64,000 nucleotides of DNA from an uncultured Fibrobacter sp. (GCA_900313675.1 OMSO01000012.1:17669-81668); one strand, 5' to 3'; counted from the stretch's first letter, positions 37,201 through 45,713 are shown. Made by a program: numbers and translations. The notes: a model not told the origin generated them from the sequence alone.

Positions 37201-40090
37201 TATCGAAGGTCACATGATACCGAATTTCAGCGGTTTGCGGCAGGAATCCCACATAAATCGGGTAATCATACTCATATTGCCGTAGAGATTCTACCGCAGC
37301 AAACAAGTTCGTCAAGTCAATGTTGTCATCCTTGTCCAACCACACATAGCGGGCGTAGACCAAGCTATTACCGGATTTGACCTGGTCATCCATCTTGGCA
37401 CGGATTTCCATCGGGGATTCCAAAGCCTTCACCGTATCCTTGAGGAAGGGGTGATCTAGATTGTTTGATGCTAGCTGCGAAAGAGCGCTCCCCATGAGTG
37501 TATAAAGTTCTGTTGCGCCATCATTTGAGGAAGCTCCCACGATTACCAGGGCTAGAGTTCCGTTCACATTGTTCCAGAAATCGGGAGGATAGTCGGCAAC
37601 AAGATAGGGTGAGAAGGGCATGGATTTCGTAGAAGTGTTCTGTTCATTAAAGGCATTTCTAAGAATAGACTCAATTGCACTGGAAGTTGACGTTTCCACC
37701 TCCAGATAATCGGGAGCCCCGAACAAAAGCGATTCTCCATTTGCATCTACGGCCTTCATTTGAGCATTGGCAACGCCCAAATCAAATCTACTGCCATGCA
37801 AGTCGCCGACAAACAGGTAGCCCCCTGCCGTATTCACGGGTTCGGATTCATAAACCACATAGAGAGTATCGCCGTTAGAAAACTCCGAAAGGGCATCGGT
37901 GTAGAACCCATTCGAGCCATTCATATTCACGGTGTTGTAATAGCAATAGATATCCGGTTCGTCATCGGTGCCATGATTCTCACAACTCTTCCTGGTCAAA
38001 CGAAAGCCATAATATTTGTACACACCTTCGTCTTCGTCATAAGAGGCCAGATAAGGCACCCTAGTCCAAGCACTGTCGCTGGAAATGGTCGCCGCTGGGG
38101 TTCCCATGAAGTAGACATCCTCACCAAGATAGGAGGAATACTCGTCCAAGGTATAGAACTCATCTCCATCGGTGGATTCAACAAACCCATGCCTCACCGT
38201 CACCGTAATCTTTTCCGAAAGGGACAGGGTCATGGAGGAATTGAAGGTCGTGGAAGTCTTTATGGGGAATGCGACAATTTTACTTGTCTGTTCGTCAAAA
38301 TAACTCCAGTAATAGCTATTACTCACTATCTGAGCGGCAGTTGTTTGCCAGGTGCTGTTGCTGAGCTTCCCCGTGTAGTCGGTGTAGACGCTAAGACTAA
38401 GCCCGTCGGCAGTTTCTGAGGCACCGGCAGCAATCCACTTTTGTTTTTCCGTTGCCGAAATGTTTTCGTAGTAGTCGCTACCCGCCATAAAGTCAATCTG
38501 GTAAATGGGCTTGAGTTCGTCGGTAGCGAACACGGGGAGTCCGCTGTTTAAGCCGTTTTTGCGGGACCATTTCTGATAACCGCCATCCGAAGACGGTACG
38601 TTTATTGCGCCCGATACGCCATTGAGCCAAACGGCAAAGGCATCGGCTTTCATGGCTTCCGGCTCTACGTAGCCGCCGTAATTGCTGCCATCTAACAGCA
38701 AGCATTTATAGCCGTAGGATGGACCCATATATACGGGATTGTCCAGGTTACAATTCGTAGGTTCTATCTTTCCGGAAATGGAGTTGCGGTAGTTGAGACC
38801 GCCGCCCAAGGGGTGGTTTCCTCCTAGGCTTCCAGAGCCATTTATCCAATAGGTAGTCACATCGGAACCGCTTTGGTACAGCCTACCCGCCACATTTTCT
38901 GCCTGGTAGTCGGTGGCGCCATAGTGGTAGTTGTAGCCCGCATACAAATAGCTGTCAAATGATACATTTCCAAACAGGAAACCGACATTACATTTTTTAC
39001 CCCCATCCGTAACACCGCCTGTTCCATTTTCACAGTCCTCCGGCGCTGTAACACTACCGGTCGTATAGGTGTTGACAACAGCACTTTCGTTATCAGAACT
39101 AGAAGCATACGAACCCACAAGGCCACCAACATTCACATCTAAATATCCGTTGGCTCCCTCTACCGTTACTGACCAAATATCCGAATGCACGTTAAGGTCA
39201 GAAAAGCCCACATTTGCGATATTAAGATTTCTTGATGCAGATCCGACCAAACCGCCCAAGTCTATGGACATGCTGCCGGCCATATTTCCATTAAGGTTTG
39301 CCGGAACTACGCCATTTGCGGCAACAACCTCTACATTCTCACCTAGAATATTCTTGAAGTCCGCTTCACCATACGCAACACCTGCAACGCCACCTGCCTG
39401 AGCCGCAACGATCTTTGCATTTTTCAAGGAAATCTTGTTAAATTCAGCCCCATTTTCACCTACCAAACCAACCACTACACCAGTAGGCACGCTACTAAAG
39501 AAACCGTTGTTGTTTACCTTGATGAATACATTTTCAAAATTCAGATTTTCAACTTTTCCACCCGACAATTCTGAAAAAAAGCCAACACTGGATAACTGCG
39601 TAGTTCCAGCTTGACCTTCCTGATTAGAGGAGCCCACGACATAACATAGATTCTTGATAGTGTAGCCACCACCATTGAAATAGGAAGCATAATTTGTGGA
39701 AACCGTCAACGGCTTGAAGCTCTCGTTACAGCCCGAACTGTCTGTACTGACCCCACCGAAATCAAGATCCGACTCCAAATACAAGGAGCTTCCCGATTGC
39801 CGTTCTTCAAGCTGTCGAACAAGATCTGCCCAACTCTCAGTAAATTCTAGCCACGTATCAGAACAATATTCGAAATATTCCGTGAAATTTTCCTCGTCAT
39901 AGGGAGCAGGATTCGGCTCATAGGAGCTGGGACGCTGAGACAGGTATATGTACTCGTCTAAAATACCATTAGATTCAGAGTAGCTATAGCAGAACTTGCT
40001 CCCCGAACCGGTGTCCGCGGCGGTAGATGTAGTTGCCAGAAGCAGCAAAGCAAGGCCCATCAAGGCGGCCAGGTTCAATCTACGTTCCAT
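34262..40090 (-). CDS. Giant secreted surface protein with T9SS-type C-terminal sorting domain, 1942 aa
   Basis: Signal peptide (MERRLNLAALMGLALLLLAT then STAADTG). Residues ~90-350 form a GLUG-like solenoid (VGFFSELSGGKVENLNFENV, VGGVAGVAYGEADF, LGGLVGSASRNLNIANVGFS). The middle has InlB B-repeat-like units ending KLYAQWKYD and YPLYAKWVD, with YKKFNIVFETGK strands. Residues ~1500-1650 hold an Ig-like domain (FATNEFGASGASVKVVLEDD) and a Trp-rich region. The end (AYVEILDMKGKVLSS ... SGLYMVRVRVGSKQAAGSVA) matches type A T9SS sorting domains. Likely an adhesin or matrix protein exported through the SprA pore. Many Cys pairs. The 5' two-thirds of the gene is visibly less GC-rich than the 3' end, a possible sign of modular acquisition. 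Confidence 0.85.
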   Translation of the reverse strand: MERRLNLAALMGLALLLLATTSTAADTGSGSKFCYSYSESNGILDEYIYLSQRPSSYEPNPAPYDEENFTEYFEYCSDTWLEFTESWADLVRQLEERQSGSSLYLESDLDFGGVSTDSSGCNESFKPLTVSTNYASYFNGGGYTIKNLCYVVGSSNQEGQAGTTQLSSVGFFSELSGGKVENLNFENVFIKVNNNGFFSSVPTGVVVGLVGENGAEFNKISLKNAKIVAAQAGGVAGVAYGEADFKNILGENVEVVAANGVVPANLNGNMAGSMSIDLGGLVGSASRNLNIANVGFSDLNVHSDIWSVTVEGANGYLDVNVGGLVGSYASSSDNESAVVNTYTTGSVTAPEDCENGTGGVTDGGKKCNVGFLFGNVSFDSYLYAGYNYHYGATDYQAENVAGRLYQSGSDVTTYWINGSGSLGGNHPLGGGLNYRNSISGKIEPTNCNLDNPVYMGPSYGYKCLLLDGSNYGGYVEPEAMKADAFAVWLNGVSGAINVPSSDGGYQKWSRKNGLNSGLPVFATDELKPIYQIDFMAGSDYYENISATEKQKWIAAGASETADGLSLSVYTDYTGKLSNSTWQTTAAQIVSNSYYWSYFDEQTSKIVAFPIKTSTTFNSSMTLSLSEKITVTVRHGFVESTDGDEFYTLDEYSSYLGEDVYFMGTPAATISSDSAWTRVPYLASYDEDEGVYKYYGFRLTRKSCENHGTDDEPDIYCYYNTVNMNGSNGFYTDALSEFSNGDTLYVVYESEPVNTAGGYLFVGDLHGSRFDLGVANAQMKAVDANGESLLFGAPDYLEVETSTSSAIESILRNAFNEQNTSTKSMPFSPYLVADYPPDFWNNVNGTLALVIVGASSNDGATELYTLMGSALSQLASNNLDHPFLKDTVKALESPMEIRAKMDDQVKSGNSLVYARYVWLDKDDNIDLTNLFAAVESLRQYEYDYPIYVGFLPQTAEIRYHVTFDINYETNTDYNPLFIATTWNGKTELGATYTAENQYEQFFESYQWYAFRTDACFVGEFSPDLYSDGIYMSNFGMVEELLSNEEEQRIPYTTNKDGSKSMKLYAQWKYDVASCSDYAGYRIREEQELVWNNYVVKDNSELGNIVLQQVWMGDTLRHKSVQQDVGVTGILVPYADTNKFVFEVFADGYPGYELDGDITFTKASFDGGTPETKKLKEGDLLTIDSWELMSSNMEFSANYTYKKFNIVFETGKTDVLYGENSDSVGTYKLNAEDDAIDLPFWVYTADQCVEGWTVHSNIENQDEPVMEGPDVNWNPDCNDEPNCEYEMPDNWAVAFDVFNFALSEELDLQVGNRQEKYPLYAKWVDAKTCVEELSYKQTKLTESENGSVAFKEIRKDSTGKIIGTQLHKFAKDGTMLLPYYVKGSSFVVQGLPAKDYILDSLVMTLDGKKYVYHEGDTLAGSITKATFAAYFMPENPTPAKFVTSKLLQSGSAIRFEFATNEFGASGASVKVVLEDDDGKVVADSVIQISKTPYEGSWDYYPLRAGTFLLTATVANSKSSDVFEQDFEVKAEIASAAEGGWRMLSLSNVVMDSVTWDDDIRFYWWDDTRNTGAFWQYQRLNRDDKVDNLTGYWYSSLEGRPLVMKKDMAAPKDPVVWNMDSVYTGWNMVANPYGWYVDLYGENPNEKKAATEKSSIEFYSWNDSLGDYEPVDVIGPYEAVWAKVTGPSQWKLPSKPAFVATVDAEGEENVVEPLKKTVELASGGKGWVIRAVLRDAKGKRDSWNFMGVSESGWASEEPPSGMGDHVNLSIKDGNKSLSKSFKKAAGDSYEWTVSLEASGDRTGYLHFEGVRDLNAAGLKVFVTVDGTTTQMAENDTLKVSIGSMAKTAVVRVAPSARTVVAQKLNGLRAFQAGNSLQVGFQVSESLAGARAYVEILDMKGKVLSSVSGTAVSGSNALTLQTPKSGLYMVRVRVGSKQAAGSVAIK

Positions 40091-40200
40091 AAATACCTCT
40101 CTCCAGGGGAAGCGGTCTTCCCCCTATCATTTTTCATAAAAATAATATAATTGTATGCATTCCATGCTGCGACTTCCGTCACATGTTGCCGAAAATCACA

Positions 40201-40316
40201 TTTTAGGGGCTAGAGACTAGGATTTAGAGATTAGTGATTTCCTAACCCTCAAATCCTAACCCCTAGATCCTAAATCCTATCCCCTAGATCCTATCCCCTA
40301 GATCCTATCCCCTCTT
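40201..40316. repeat. 14-mer tandem tract (CTAGATCCTATCCC)n
   Basis: After TTAGGGGCTAGAGACTAGG the tract repeats CTAGATCCTATCCC three times and related CCTAACCC / CCTAAATCC units. It ends 4 nt before the TATATT -10 of the FHA-GGDEF gene. Confidence 0.85.
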
Positions 40317-40347
40317 TTACTATATTAAATGTGTCATTGGAGAAAAT

Positions 40348-41235
40348 ATGCAGGATTTGGACCAGACTATTGTCACCCCAGGCAACACGATCCCCTTTAG
40401 GGTCATGGAGTTACACCCACATCTGATAATCCTGTACCCCCAGACTCAATTCAAGCAGATTGCCCTGGAAAAAGGCACTGTTGTCCTTGGTCGCGGTGCC
40501 GATGCCGACATCCGCCTGGACGACGAACTGGTGAGCCGCAAGCACTGCAGCCTGACCTTCGACGGCAAGAACGTCACGGTCCAGGACCTGGGCAGCACCA
40601 ACGGCACCTATGTAGATGGGAATCCGGTGAGCCAGATGGTCTTGGATTCCGACAACCGCCTGCAGCTGGGCAAGCACGTGTTGAAAATTGACTTCAAGGA
40701 TGCCAGCGAAGAGGCCTTTGACCGGGAACTCTACGAGGCGGCCACTATGGACCCGCTGACCAAGATTTCCAACCGCCGGAACTTCTTTGACCGGAGCCTG
40801 GGCGAACTTGCCCTTGCCCGCCGGAACAACTTCTTTGTGCATGCCATCATGGTGGATGCCGACCACTTCAAGCACGTGAACGACACCTGGGGCCACCAGT
40901 GCGGCGACATGGTTCTGAAAGAAATCGCCCGCATTCTCAAAGAAGAAAAGCGGGAATCGGACCTGCTGGCCCGTTACGGCGGCGAGGAATTCGTGCTCTT
41001 GCTCAGCGGAATCGGTGTAGAAGACGCCAAAAAGAGCGCCGAAAGGCTCCGTATGGCGGTAGAACGCCACCGTTTCTCCTGGAAGGATACCATTATCCCC
41101 GTGACCATTTCTCTCGGGCTTGCTAGCAAGCAAGGGGAAAATATCGGGAAAATCGAGGACCTGATTGCGGAATGCGACCGTCTTTTGTACGTAGCCAAGG
41201 AAGGCGGGCGAAATCAGGTAGCGTGCGAAGCGTAG
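40348..41235 (+). CDS. FHA-GGDEF diguanylate cyclase, 295 aa
   Basis: FHA domain (about residues 42-105): VVLGRGADADIRLDDELVSR, KHCSLTF and LGSTNGTYVDG are the phosphothreonine-binding loops. GGDEF domain (about 125-290): DPLTKISNRRNFF, DADHFKHVNDTWGHQCGD and active-site GGEEF, with an RxxD (RESD) inhibitory site five residues upstream, so it should make cyclic di-GMP and be product-inhibited. No membrane segment, so a cytoplasmic enzyme controlled by binding a Thr-phosphorylated partner. SD GGAGAA before ATG 40348; -10 TATATT at 40321-40326. Confidence 0.94.
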   Translation: MQDLDQTIVTPGNTIPFRVMELHPHLIILYPQTQFKQIALEKGTVVLGRGADADIRLDDELVSRKHCSLTFDGKNVTVQDLGSTNGTYVDGNPVSQMVLDSDNRLQLGKHVLKIDFKDASEEAFDRELYEAATMDPLTKISNRRNFFDRSLGELALARRNNFFVHAIMVDADHFKHVNDTWGHQCGDMVLKEIARILKEEKRESDLLARYGGEEFVLLLSGIGVEDAKKSAERLRMAVERHRFSWKDTIIPVTISLGLASKQGENIGKIEDLIAECDRLLYVAKEGGRNQVACEA

Positions 41236-41245
41236 CTTCGCGAAA

Positions 41246-41312
41246 ATTCGGAATTAAGAATTAGGTCTTTATTCTAAAAACAATTCCGAAATCTGAAATC
41301 CGAATTCATAAT
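41246..41312. repeat. ATTCGGAATT-type inverted repeat element
   Basis: Left arm AATTCGGAATTAAGAATTAG, a T/A-rich centre, right arm AATTCCGAAATCTGAAATCC then GAATTC. This is the spacer form of the element found in frame inside the NUDIX gene (about 63463-63560) and, in part, mnmE (46988-47022). Confidence 0.8.
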
Positions 41313-41366
41313 TTTCTATCTTTGCGTAAACGCATATAGCTCGGCTCGGCATTGCCAACGCAAGCG

Positions 41367-41395
41367 TTGTCACTGCTCTCACCTTTTGCTATATT
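41367..41395 (+). promoter_or_regulatory. Promoter of MATE gene, leaderless geometry
   Basis: TTGTCA (41367-41372), 17-nt spacer, TATATT (41390-41395). Only 8 nt separate the -10 from ATG 41404, so the transcript would begin at or next to the start codon. Confidence 0.7.
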
Positions 41396-41403
41396 TGGCG
41401 CCG

Positions 41404-42789
41404 ATGAGTGAATTCTACTCCGAGCGCCTCAACTCCTTTGGCACCGCAAGCATCCCGAAACTGGTGCTGCAGTTTTCGGTCCCCGCCATCATCAGCATGT
41501 GCGTCAACGCCCTCTACAACATAGTGGACCGTTTTTTCGTTGGCCAGGGCGTAGGCAGTCTCGGCATCGCGGGCATCACCCTCTGCTTCCCCATCGCCCT
41601 GTTCATCATGGCCATGTCCATGATTGTAGGAGTCGGCGGGAACACCCTCTTTGCCATCCGTCTCGGACAAAAGAAGTACATCCAGGCAAGCATCATTTTG
41701 AACAACTCCTTTTCGTTGCTCATCTTGATGGCTATCTTTTCCTTTGCCTTCGGCGAAATCTTCATGACGCCGCTCCTGAAGCTGTTCGGGGCCAGCGACC
41801 AGACACTCCCCGTGGCCGAAAGCTACATGCGCATTATCTTGTGCGGGGCGGTATTCCAGACTATCGCTCCAGGCATGAACCACTTCATCCGTTCCATGGG
41901 CCATCCGAAAACCGCCATGTTCCGGGAAATCGCCGGGGCTGTTTCCAATATCGTCCTGGACTGGCTGTTCATCATGAAATTCCACTGGGGCATCGAAGGA
42001 GCCGCCTGGGCCACGGTGTGTTCCCAGCTTGTCGCCAGCGGCCTGATTACCCAGTTCTTCATCAAGAAGGGCACCCCCATCCGTATCCGCTGGCGGCACA
42101 TGAAGCTCAGGCTCCCCTACGTGAGAAAGATTTACATCTTGGGGCTCCCGCCTTCGGTAATGCAGATTTGCAACAGCCTCATGAACGCCATTCTGGCCTG
42201 GAGCCTCACCAGCTACGGCAATATCAGCCTCAAGCCCACCGGCAGCCTTTCTGGAGGCGACATGGCCATCTCGGCCTTCGGCATCATCAACAGCGTGGTA
42301 TCCATCATCGTGTTACCCCTCCTGGGCTTTGTCCACGGGACGCAACCTATCATCGGTTACAACTACGGCGCCCGGCTGAACGACCGCGTGAAGGGAACCG
42401 TAAAATTTGCCCTGATTTACGCGGCGAGTTTTATGGCCATCGCCTGGGCGGTGCTGATGTGGAAGGCGGAGACCTTCGTGGCTCCCTTCGCTCCCGGTGA
42501 CCTAGAAATGCAGCAGGTGGCCGCCTGGGCCATGCGCATTTTCACCGCCGCCTTTTTCATGATTCCCTTCGGCATGGTGGCCGGAAGCTTTTTCCAGGGC
42601 ACGGGGAAAGCCTTCAGGTCCATGTTCCTGAACGCCTGCCGCCAGGTGATACTGCTGATACCCTTCCTGCTTGTACTCCCCCATTTCTTTGAACTGAAGG
42701 GGGTGTTCATGGCCCAGCCCATCGCCGATACCGGGGCCGCCATCATCGGCATGGGAATGCTGCTGCACGAACTGAAGAAGCTGAAGTGA
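41404..42789 (+). CDS. MATE-family multidrug efflux transporter, 461 aa
   Basis: Twelve predicted membrane helices in two related halves. The first half starts IPKLVLQFSVPAIISMCVNA with LYNIVDRFFVGQGVG, the second has ILGLPPSVMQICNSLMNAIL. GNTLFAIRLGQ and GTQPIIGYNYGA are typical of the DinF/NorM-like family found in Firmicutes and Fibrobacter. It would extrude cationic drugs or metabolites with Na+ or H+. ATG 41404 is chosen over upstream TTG 41386 because the promoter -10 overlaps the latter. No SD is visible, as expected for a leaderless message. Confidence 0.93.
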   Translation: MSEFYSERLNSFGTASIPKLVLQFSVPAIISMCVNALYNIVDRFFVGQGVGSLGIAGITLCFPIALFIMAMSMIVGVGGNTLFAIRLGQKKYIQASIILNNSFSLLILMAIFSFAFGEIFMTPLLKLFGASDQTLPVAESYMRIILCGAVFQTIAPGMNHFIRSMGHPKTAMFREIAGAVSNIVLDWLFIMKFHWGIEGAAWATVCSQLVASGLITQFFIKKGTPIRIRWRHMKLRLPYVRKIYILGLPPSVMQICNSLMNAILAWSLTSYGNISLKPTGSLSGGDMAISAFGIINSVVSIIVLPLLGFVHGTQPIIGYNYGARLNDRVKGTVKFALIYAASFMAIAWAVLMWKAETFVAPFAPGDLEMQQVAAWAMRIFTAAFFMIPFGMVAGSFFQGTGKAFRSMFLNACRQVILLIPFLLVLPHFFELKGVFMAQPIADTGAAIIGMGMLLHELKKLK

Positions 42790-42791
42790 AG

Positions 42792-43001
42792 CAGTGGTTA
42801 GTGGTTGGTGATTAGGATTGCGGGACTCAAGATGTGTCATTCTCGCGAAGGCGAGAATCCACTACAGAAAAGCAAGCGGATCCTCACTTTCGTGAGGATG
42901 ACGAAGATGAACTTTTCAAAAATCATTATTCATACCCCAAAGGGCCATAGGCCCGAGCCTCAAGCCTCGAACCTCAAAGCGCCGAAGGCGCGACCTCACT
43001 G
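42792..43001. repeat. Spacer with BIME-like REP pair and heptamers
   Basis: GTGGTTAGTGGTTGG units, then GTCATTCTCGCGAAGGCGAG (about 42837-42860) and its mate GATCCTCACTTTCGTGAGGA before TGACG (about 42880-42903), i.e. two palindromes in opposite orientation around an AAGCAAGCG linker. Ends in CCTCAAAGCGCCGAAGGCGC units up to the lipoprotein stop codon. Confidence 0.85.
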
Positions 43002-43487
43002 TTAGAACAGTTTCTTTGCGGAGGTGAGTTCGCCGTTCTTCTCGTGGAAGAGGATAAGGGAACCGCCGTCCACCTTGATGAAGATGTTTTTCAGGGTCTC
43101 TACCACATGGTTTTCGTCAAAGCCGATTTCGTTGTAGGCAGTTTCGCCGATGACAATACCGAAGTTCACCATGTCGGGCGAAGTAAAGCGCAGGTACTTG
43201 AGGAGGTCTTCGGGGGTGTTCACCACGTCGGTGGCGGTGAGCCGTTCAATTTCTTGGGGGTCGCGGGTGCTCACCAACAGGGGGAACAGGTTGTCGCCTA
43301 TCACCTGCTTGCTGTTCAGGTACAGGGTGTTTCCAATCATGAGACTGATGGAGTCGTTCAGTACCTGGCGGACTTCGATGATGATGTCGCGGCTAGAAGA
43401 CATTTCCTGCATTTCCAGCTTGGAAGGGCCGCAGGCGACGAACATGGCAGAGGCCATGGCAACAACGAGAATCAAAAGTTTTTTCAT
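43002..43487 (-). CDS. Lipoprotein of unknown function, 161 aa
   Basis: Start ATG 43487 after AGGAACCCGTCTT; signal MKKLLILVVAMASAMFVAC with lipobox FVAC. Mature part: EIRQVL-type helix, RDPQEIERLTATDVVNTPED and PDMVNFGIVIGETAYNEIGF, then GGSLILFHEKNGEL. Mixed alpha/beta, no recognised family. An upstream in-frame extension (to 43670) lacks any signal and is rejected. The gene is isolated between repeats and a long AT-rich 5' region. Confidence 0.8.
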   Translation of the reverse strand: MKKLLILVVAMASAMFVACGPSKLEMQEMSSSRDIIIEVRQVLNDSISLMIGNTLYLNSKQVIGDNLFPLLVSTRDPQEIERLTATDVVNTPEDLLKYLRFTSPDMVNFGIVIGETAYNEIGFDENHVVETLKNIFIKVDGGSLILFHEKNGELTSAKKLF

Positions 43488-43738
43488 AAGACGGGTTCCT
43501 TTTTTGAGGAGAAATATAAATATTTTCAAGAATTTTTTTTCTTGCGGGCGGGGCCCCAGCTCGGAGTTGCGAAGGCCGCACGGGCCCCTCCCTGCACCCT
43601 CCCCATCCTTGGCCGACGCTTTTACTCTCGTTCTGTATGTTTTTATTCTAAAATTAAAATTACACCTCACTTTCTGCGATACTTTATTTATGGAAAGAAT
43701 CGCAAATACTTCTGGCGAGAGATAATATTAAGAAGGTT

Positions 43739-44551
43739 TCAAGAATGTTCTTTTTTTAGGATCCCGAGGGCGCGGTCAACTAAGTCCGGCGAAATGTGGA
43801 AAATCTCGCTGAGCTTTTCCACACGGAGTTCTTCGGGAATGCGTTCCATACGGGAGCCGTCCTTGTCGCGGATGACCAGGTTCCCTTTCTGGTAGTAATA
43901 CTGCACTCCCCGTTCCCGGTCCAGGCGGTTGAGCACCGGGTAGGTCATCATCTCCCGGTAGAAACTTTCGGACCAGTGCTGCTTGAATTCTTCGACGGAA
44001 ACACCTTCTAGCGGATACTCGAAACGAAGTTTCATGGGGCCGCCCGCACCGCCGGTCCAGAGTTCCAGGGCATCGGCGGCAGGCCGCACCAGCCGCACGC
44101 AGTTGGGAACCAGCGGGAAAAACGCCTCGCCGGAACCAAACGGTTGAGGTGCAGGCAAAGGGAGCGGATCGAAGATGAGGTAACCGGGGTCAAAGAGGTA
44201 CGAGGTATGGGGTATGAGGTCGCCAGCCTTTGGCTGGCTTTGAGGTGCGAAAGAGACCTCCGGCAAAACCAGGGCGCAGTGGATGTTTTTTTCTTTGCGC
44301 TTGTGGCCCATGACCAGACGGGGCGAAAGCCCCATGTCGGTAAAGGCCTGGTACAGATGCCAGGTCATGCTGAAGCAGGTGCCGCCGCCCATCCAGCAGT
44401 CCACATCGTTCTGGAAACTGTCATCCAGGTTGCGGGCACGAGTGGCAGAACCCGCCGATTCCAGACGGATAATTTTCGTGAGGTTCTCGTAGGTGACGGT
44501 GGAAAGCCTGTTGCACAGCTCGAGAATCTTTTGCCAACTAGATTGTTCCAC
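43739..44551 (-). CDS. Arylamine N-acetyltransferase/transglutaminase-like protein, 270 aa
   Basis: A Cys-His-Asp triad can be placed: Cys59 in DCWMGGGTCF, His91 in NIHCALVL and Asp121 in LFDPGYLIFD, with YENLTKI near the N-terminus, as in NAT enzymes (PFENL, GGxCxE, HxxL, VDVG). No signal peptide. The loop between His91 and Asp121 is partly spacer repeat: bases about 44196-44257 read as GAGGTATGGGGTATGAGGTC then CCAGCC/GGCTGG and GAGGTGCGAA, giving peptide SFAPQSQPKAGDLIPHTSY. The rest of the loop and the C-terminal helices (LDRERGVQYYYQKG) look ordinary. Enzyme substrate not known. Confidence 0.68.
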   Translation of the reverse strand: MEQSSWQKILELCNRLSTVTYENLTKIIRLESAGSATRARNLDDSFQNDVDCWMGGGTCFSMTWHLYQAFTDMGLSPRLVMGHKRKEKNIHCALVLPEVSFAPQSQPKAGDLIPHTSYLFDPGYLIFDPLPLPAPQPFGSGEAFFPLVPNCVRLVRPAADALELWTGGAGGPMKLRFEYPLEGVSVEEFKQHWSESFYREMMTYPVLNRLDRERGVQYYYQKGNLVIRDKDGSRMERIPEELRVEKLSEIFHISPDLVDRALGILKKEHS

Positions 44552-44569
44552 AGAAGGAAAGATAGTAAT

Positions 44570-44768
44570 TAGGATTTAGGGGATAGGATCTAGGGGCTAG
44601 GGGTTTGAGGTCGCTTTGCTTTGAGGGCTGTCATCCTCGCGAAGGCGAGGATCTGCTAGATTGCGGTAAGCGGATCCTCACCTGCGTGAGGATGACGACT
44701 CACACCTCACACCTCACACCTCATAACTCATAACTCACCACTCACCACTCACTACTCACAACTCACCA
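44570..44768. repeat. Composite spacer: 14-mers, BIME-like REP pair, heptamers
   Basis: TAGGATTTAGGGGATAGG units, then GTCATCCTCGCGAAGGCGAG (from 44630) and its mate GATCCTCACCTGCGTGAGGA before TGACG, then CTCACAC/CTCATAA/CTCACCA heptamers to the promoter of the 44789 gene. The first 24 nt of the REP are identical to a stretch inside ppx (55506-55529). Confidence 0.88.
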
Positions 44769-44776
44769 CTATTTGC

Positions 44777-44782
44777 TATATT
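44777..44782 (+). promoter_or_regulatory. -10 element of the 44789 gene, leaderless geometry
   Basis: ATTTGCTATATTGTGG, with TATATT 6 nt before ATG 44789. The -35 position lies in the CTCAC heptamer tract and no consensus hexamer is seen. Confidence 0.55.
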
Positions 44783-44788
44783 GTGGCT

Positions 44789-45691
44789 ATGCTGGGAATC
44801 GAACAGAAAAAAGGAAACGACCAACGCCTGTGCGGGCGCATGATTGCCTACGCCAAGATTTTACCTTCGCCTGATGCGGAGCGGAGCGGCACGCCTTTTG
44901 ACGACATGGTGAAAAACGGACTTTTCGCCCTGGAAGGGGATTTCCGGCAGCAGCCCAAGATGCCTAGCCGAAGAGCCATCAACAAGGCCGTGGATTCAAA
45001 GATCGACAACCTGCTGGAATCCATGGAAGAAGACGGCGTGGAGCTGCCCGAAGACATGGACGTGGATTCCCTGCGGGAGCGCCTTCATGAACTGGCCAAC
45101 ATGGAAGTCATTCCCATTCCCGCCCGCATCTGCAATTTTGCCAGCGAAGAAGATATTCTGAACGAAGACGCCGACGTGTATTACATTGGCGAGTTCATCG
45201 GCATGAACCAGGCCCACTTTTGTCTGACCACGCTGCCCGTCTTTTACCAGGCCCGTTACCGCGAACAGGCCAAGGTCGAAGAAATCAACCTGCTGAACGA
45301 GATGCTTTCGCAGTTCGAGACCGGCAGCATCATGGACAACGACGATATTCAACGGGAAACAGAAGAACTTTTCCCCGAAGGGGCGAGCCTCAATACCTTC
45401 GTGGGCGACCTGAACAACCTGCTGAATACCAGGGTGGTGCCTTTCTTGCTGGCCTGCGAAACCGACAGCGACTACGAAAACCAGATTGCCCTGTTCTACA
45501 AGTTCATGAAAAACTATCCCGAACAGCGCGACATCAAGCTTATCGACGGAGCCATCCGGGAACTGCGCAGGCAAAGCGACAACCAAGGAGCCCGCAGGCT
45601 CTTGGAACTGGGATGCAAGAAGGTGAACGCCATCTACAACGAAGACATCAAGGGCGCCGAAGAAATCAACCAGGAAATCGCCGCCATCTAG
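44789..45691 (+). CDS. Cytoplasmic protein of unknown function, 300 aa
   Basis: Soluble, helix-rich, acidic protein without signal or membrane segment. Segments: LCGRMIAYAKILPSP near the start, SKIDNLLESMEEDGVELPED, ARICNFASEEDILNEDADVY (about residue 118), IGEFIGMNQAHFCLTTLPVF and a C-terminal helical part (EQRDIKLIDGAIRELRRQ). IGEF...CLTTLPVFYQARYREQ could be a small nucleotide- or metal-binding fold, but I do not recognise a family. Start ATG 44789 preferred over GTG 44783 from the promoter position. Nothing around it indicates function. Confidence 0.75.
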   Translation: MLGIEQKKGNDQRLCGRMIAYAKILPSPDAERSGTPFDDMVKNGLFALEGDFRQQPKMPSRRAINKAVDSKIDNLLESMEEDGVELPEDMDVDSLRERLHELANMEVIPIPARICNFASEEDILNEDADVYYIGEFIGMNQAHFCLTTLPVFYQARYREQAKVEEINLLNEMLSQFETGSIMDNDDIQRETEELFPEGASLNTFVGDLNNLLNTRVVPFLLACETDSDYENQIALFYKFMKNYPEQRDIKLIDGAIRELRRQSDNQGARRLLELGCKKVNAIYNEDIKGAEEINQEIAAI

Positions 45692-45713
45692 GGCGATTCC
45701 AGGGCCCAATTCG

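Noticed and set aside
42805..43005. Short + strand ORF
   Set aside because: Built from REP and heptamer sequence; no SD or conserved domain.
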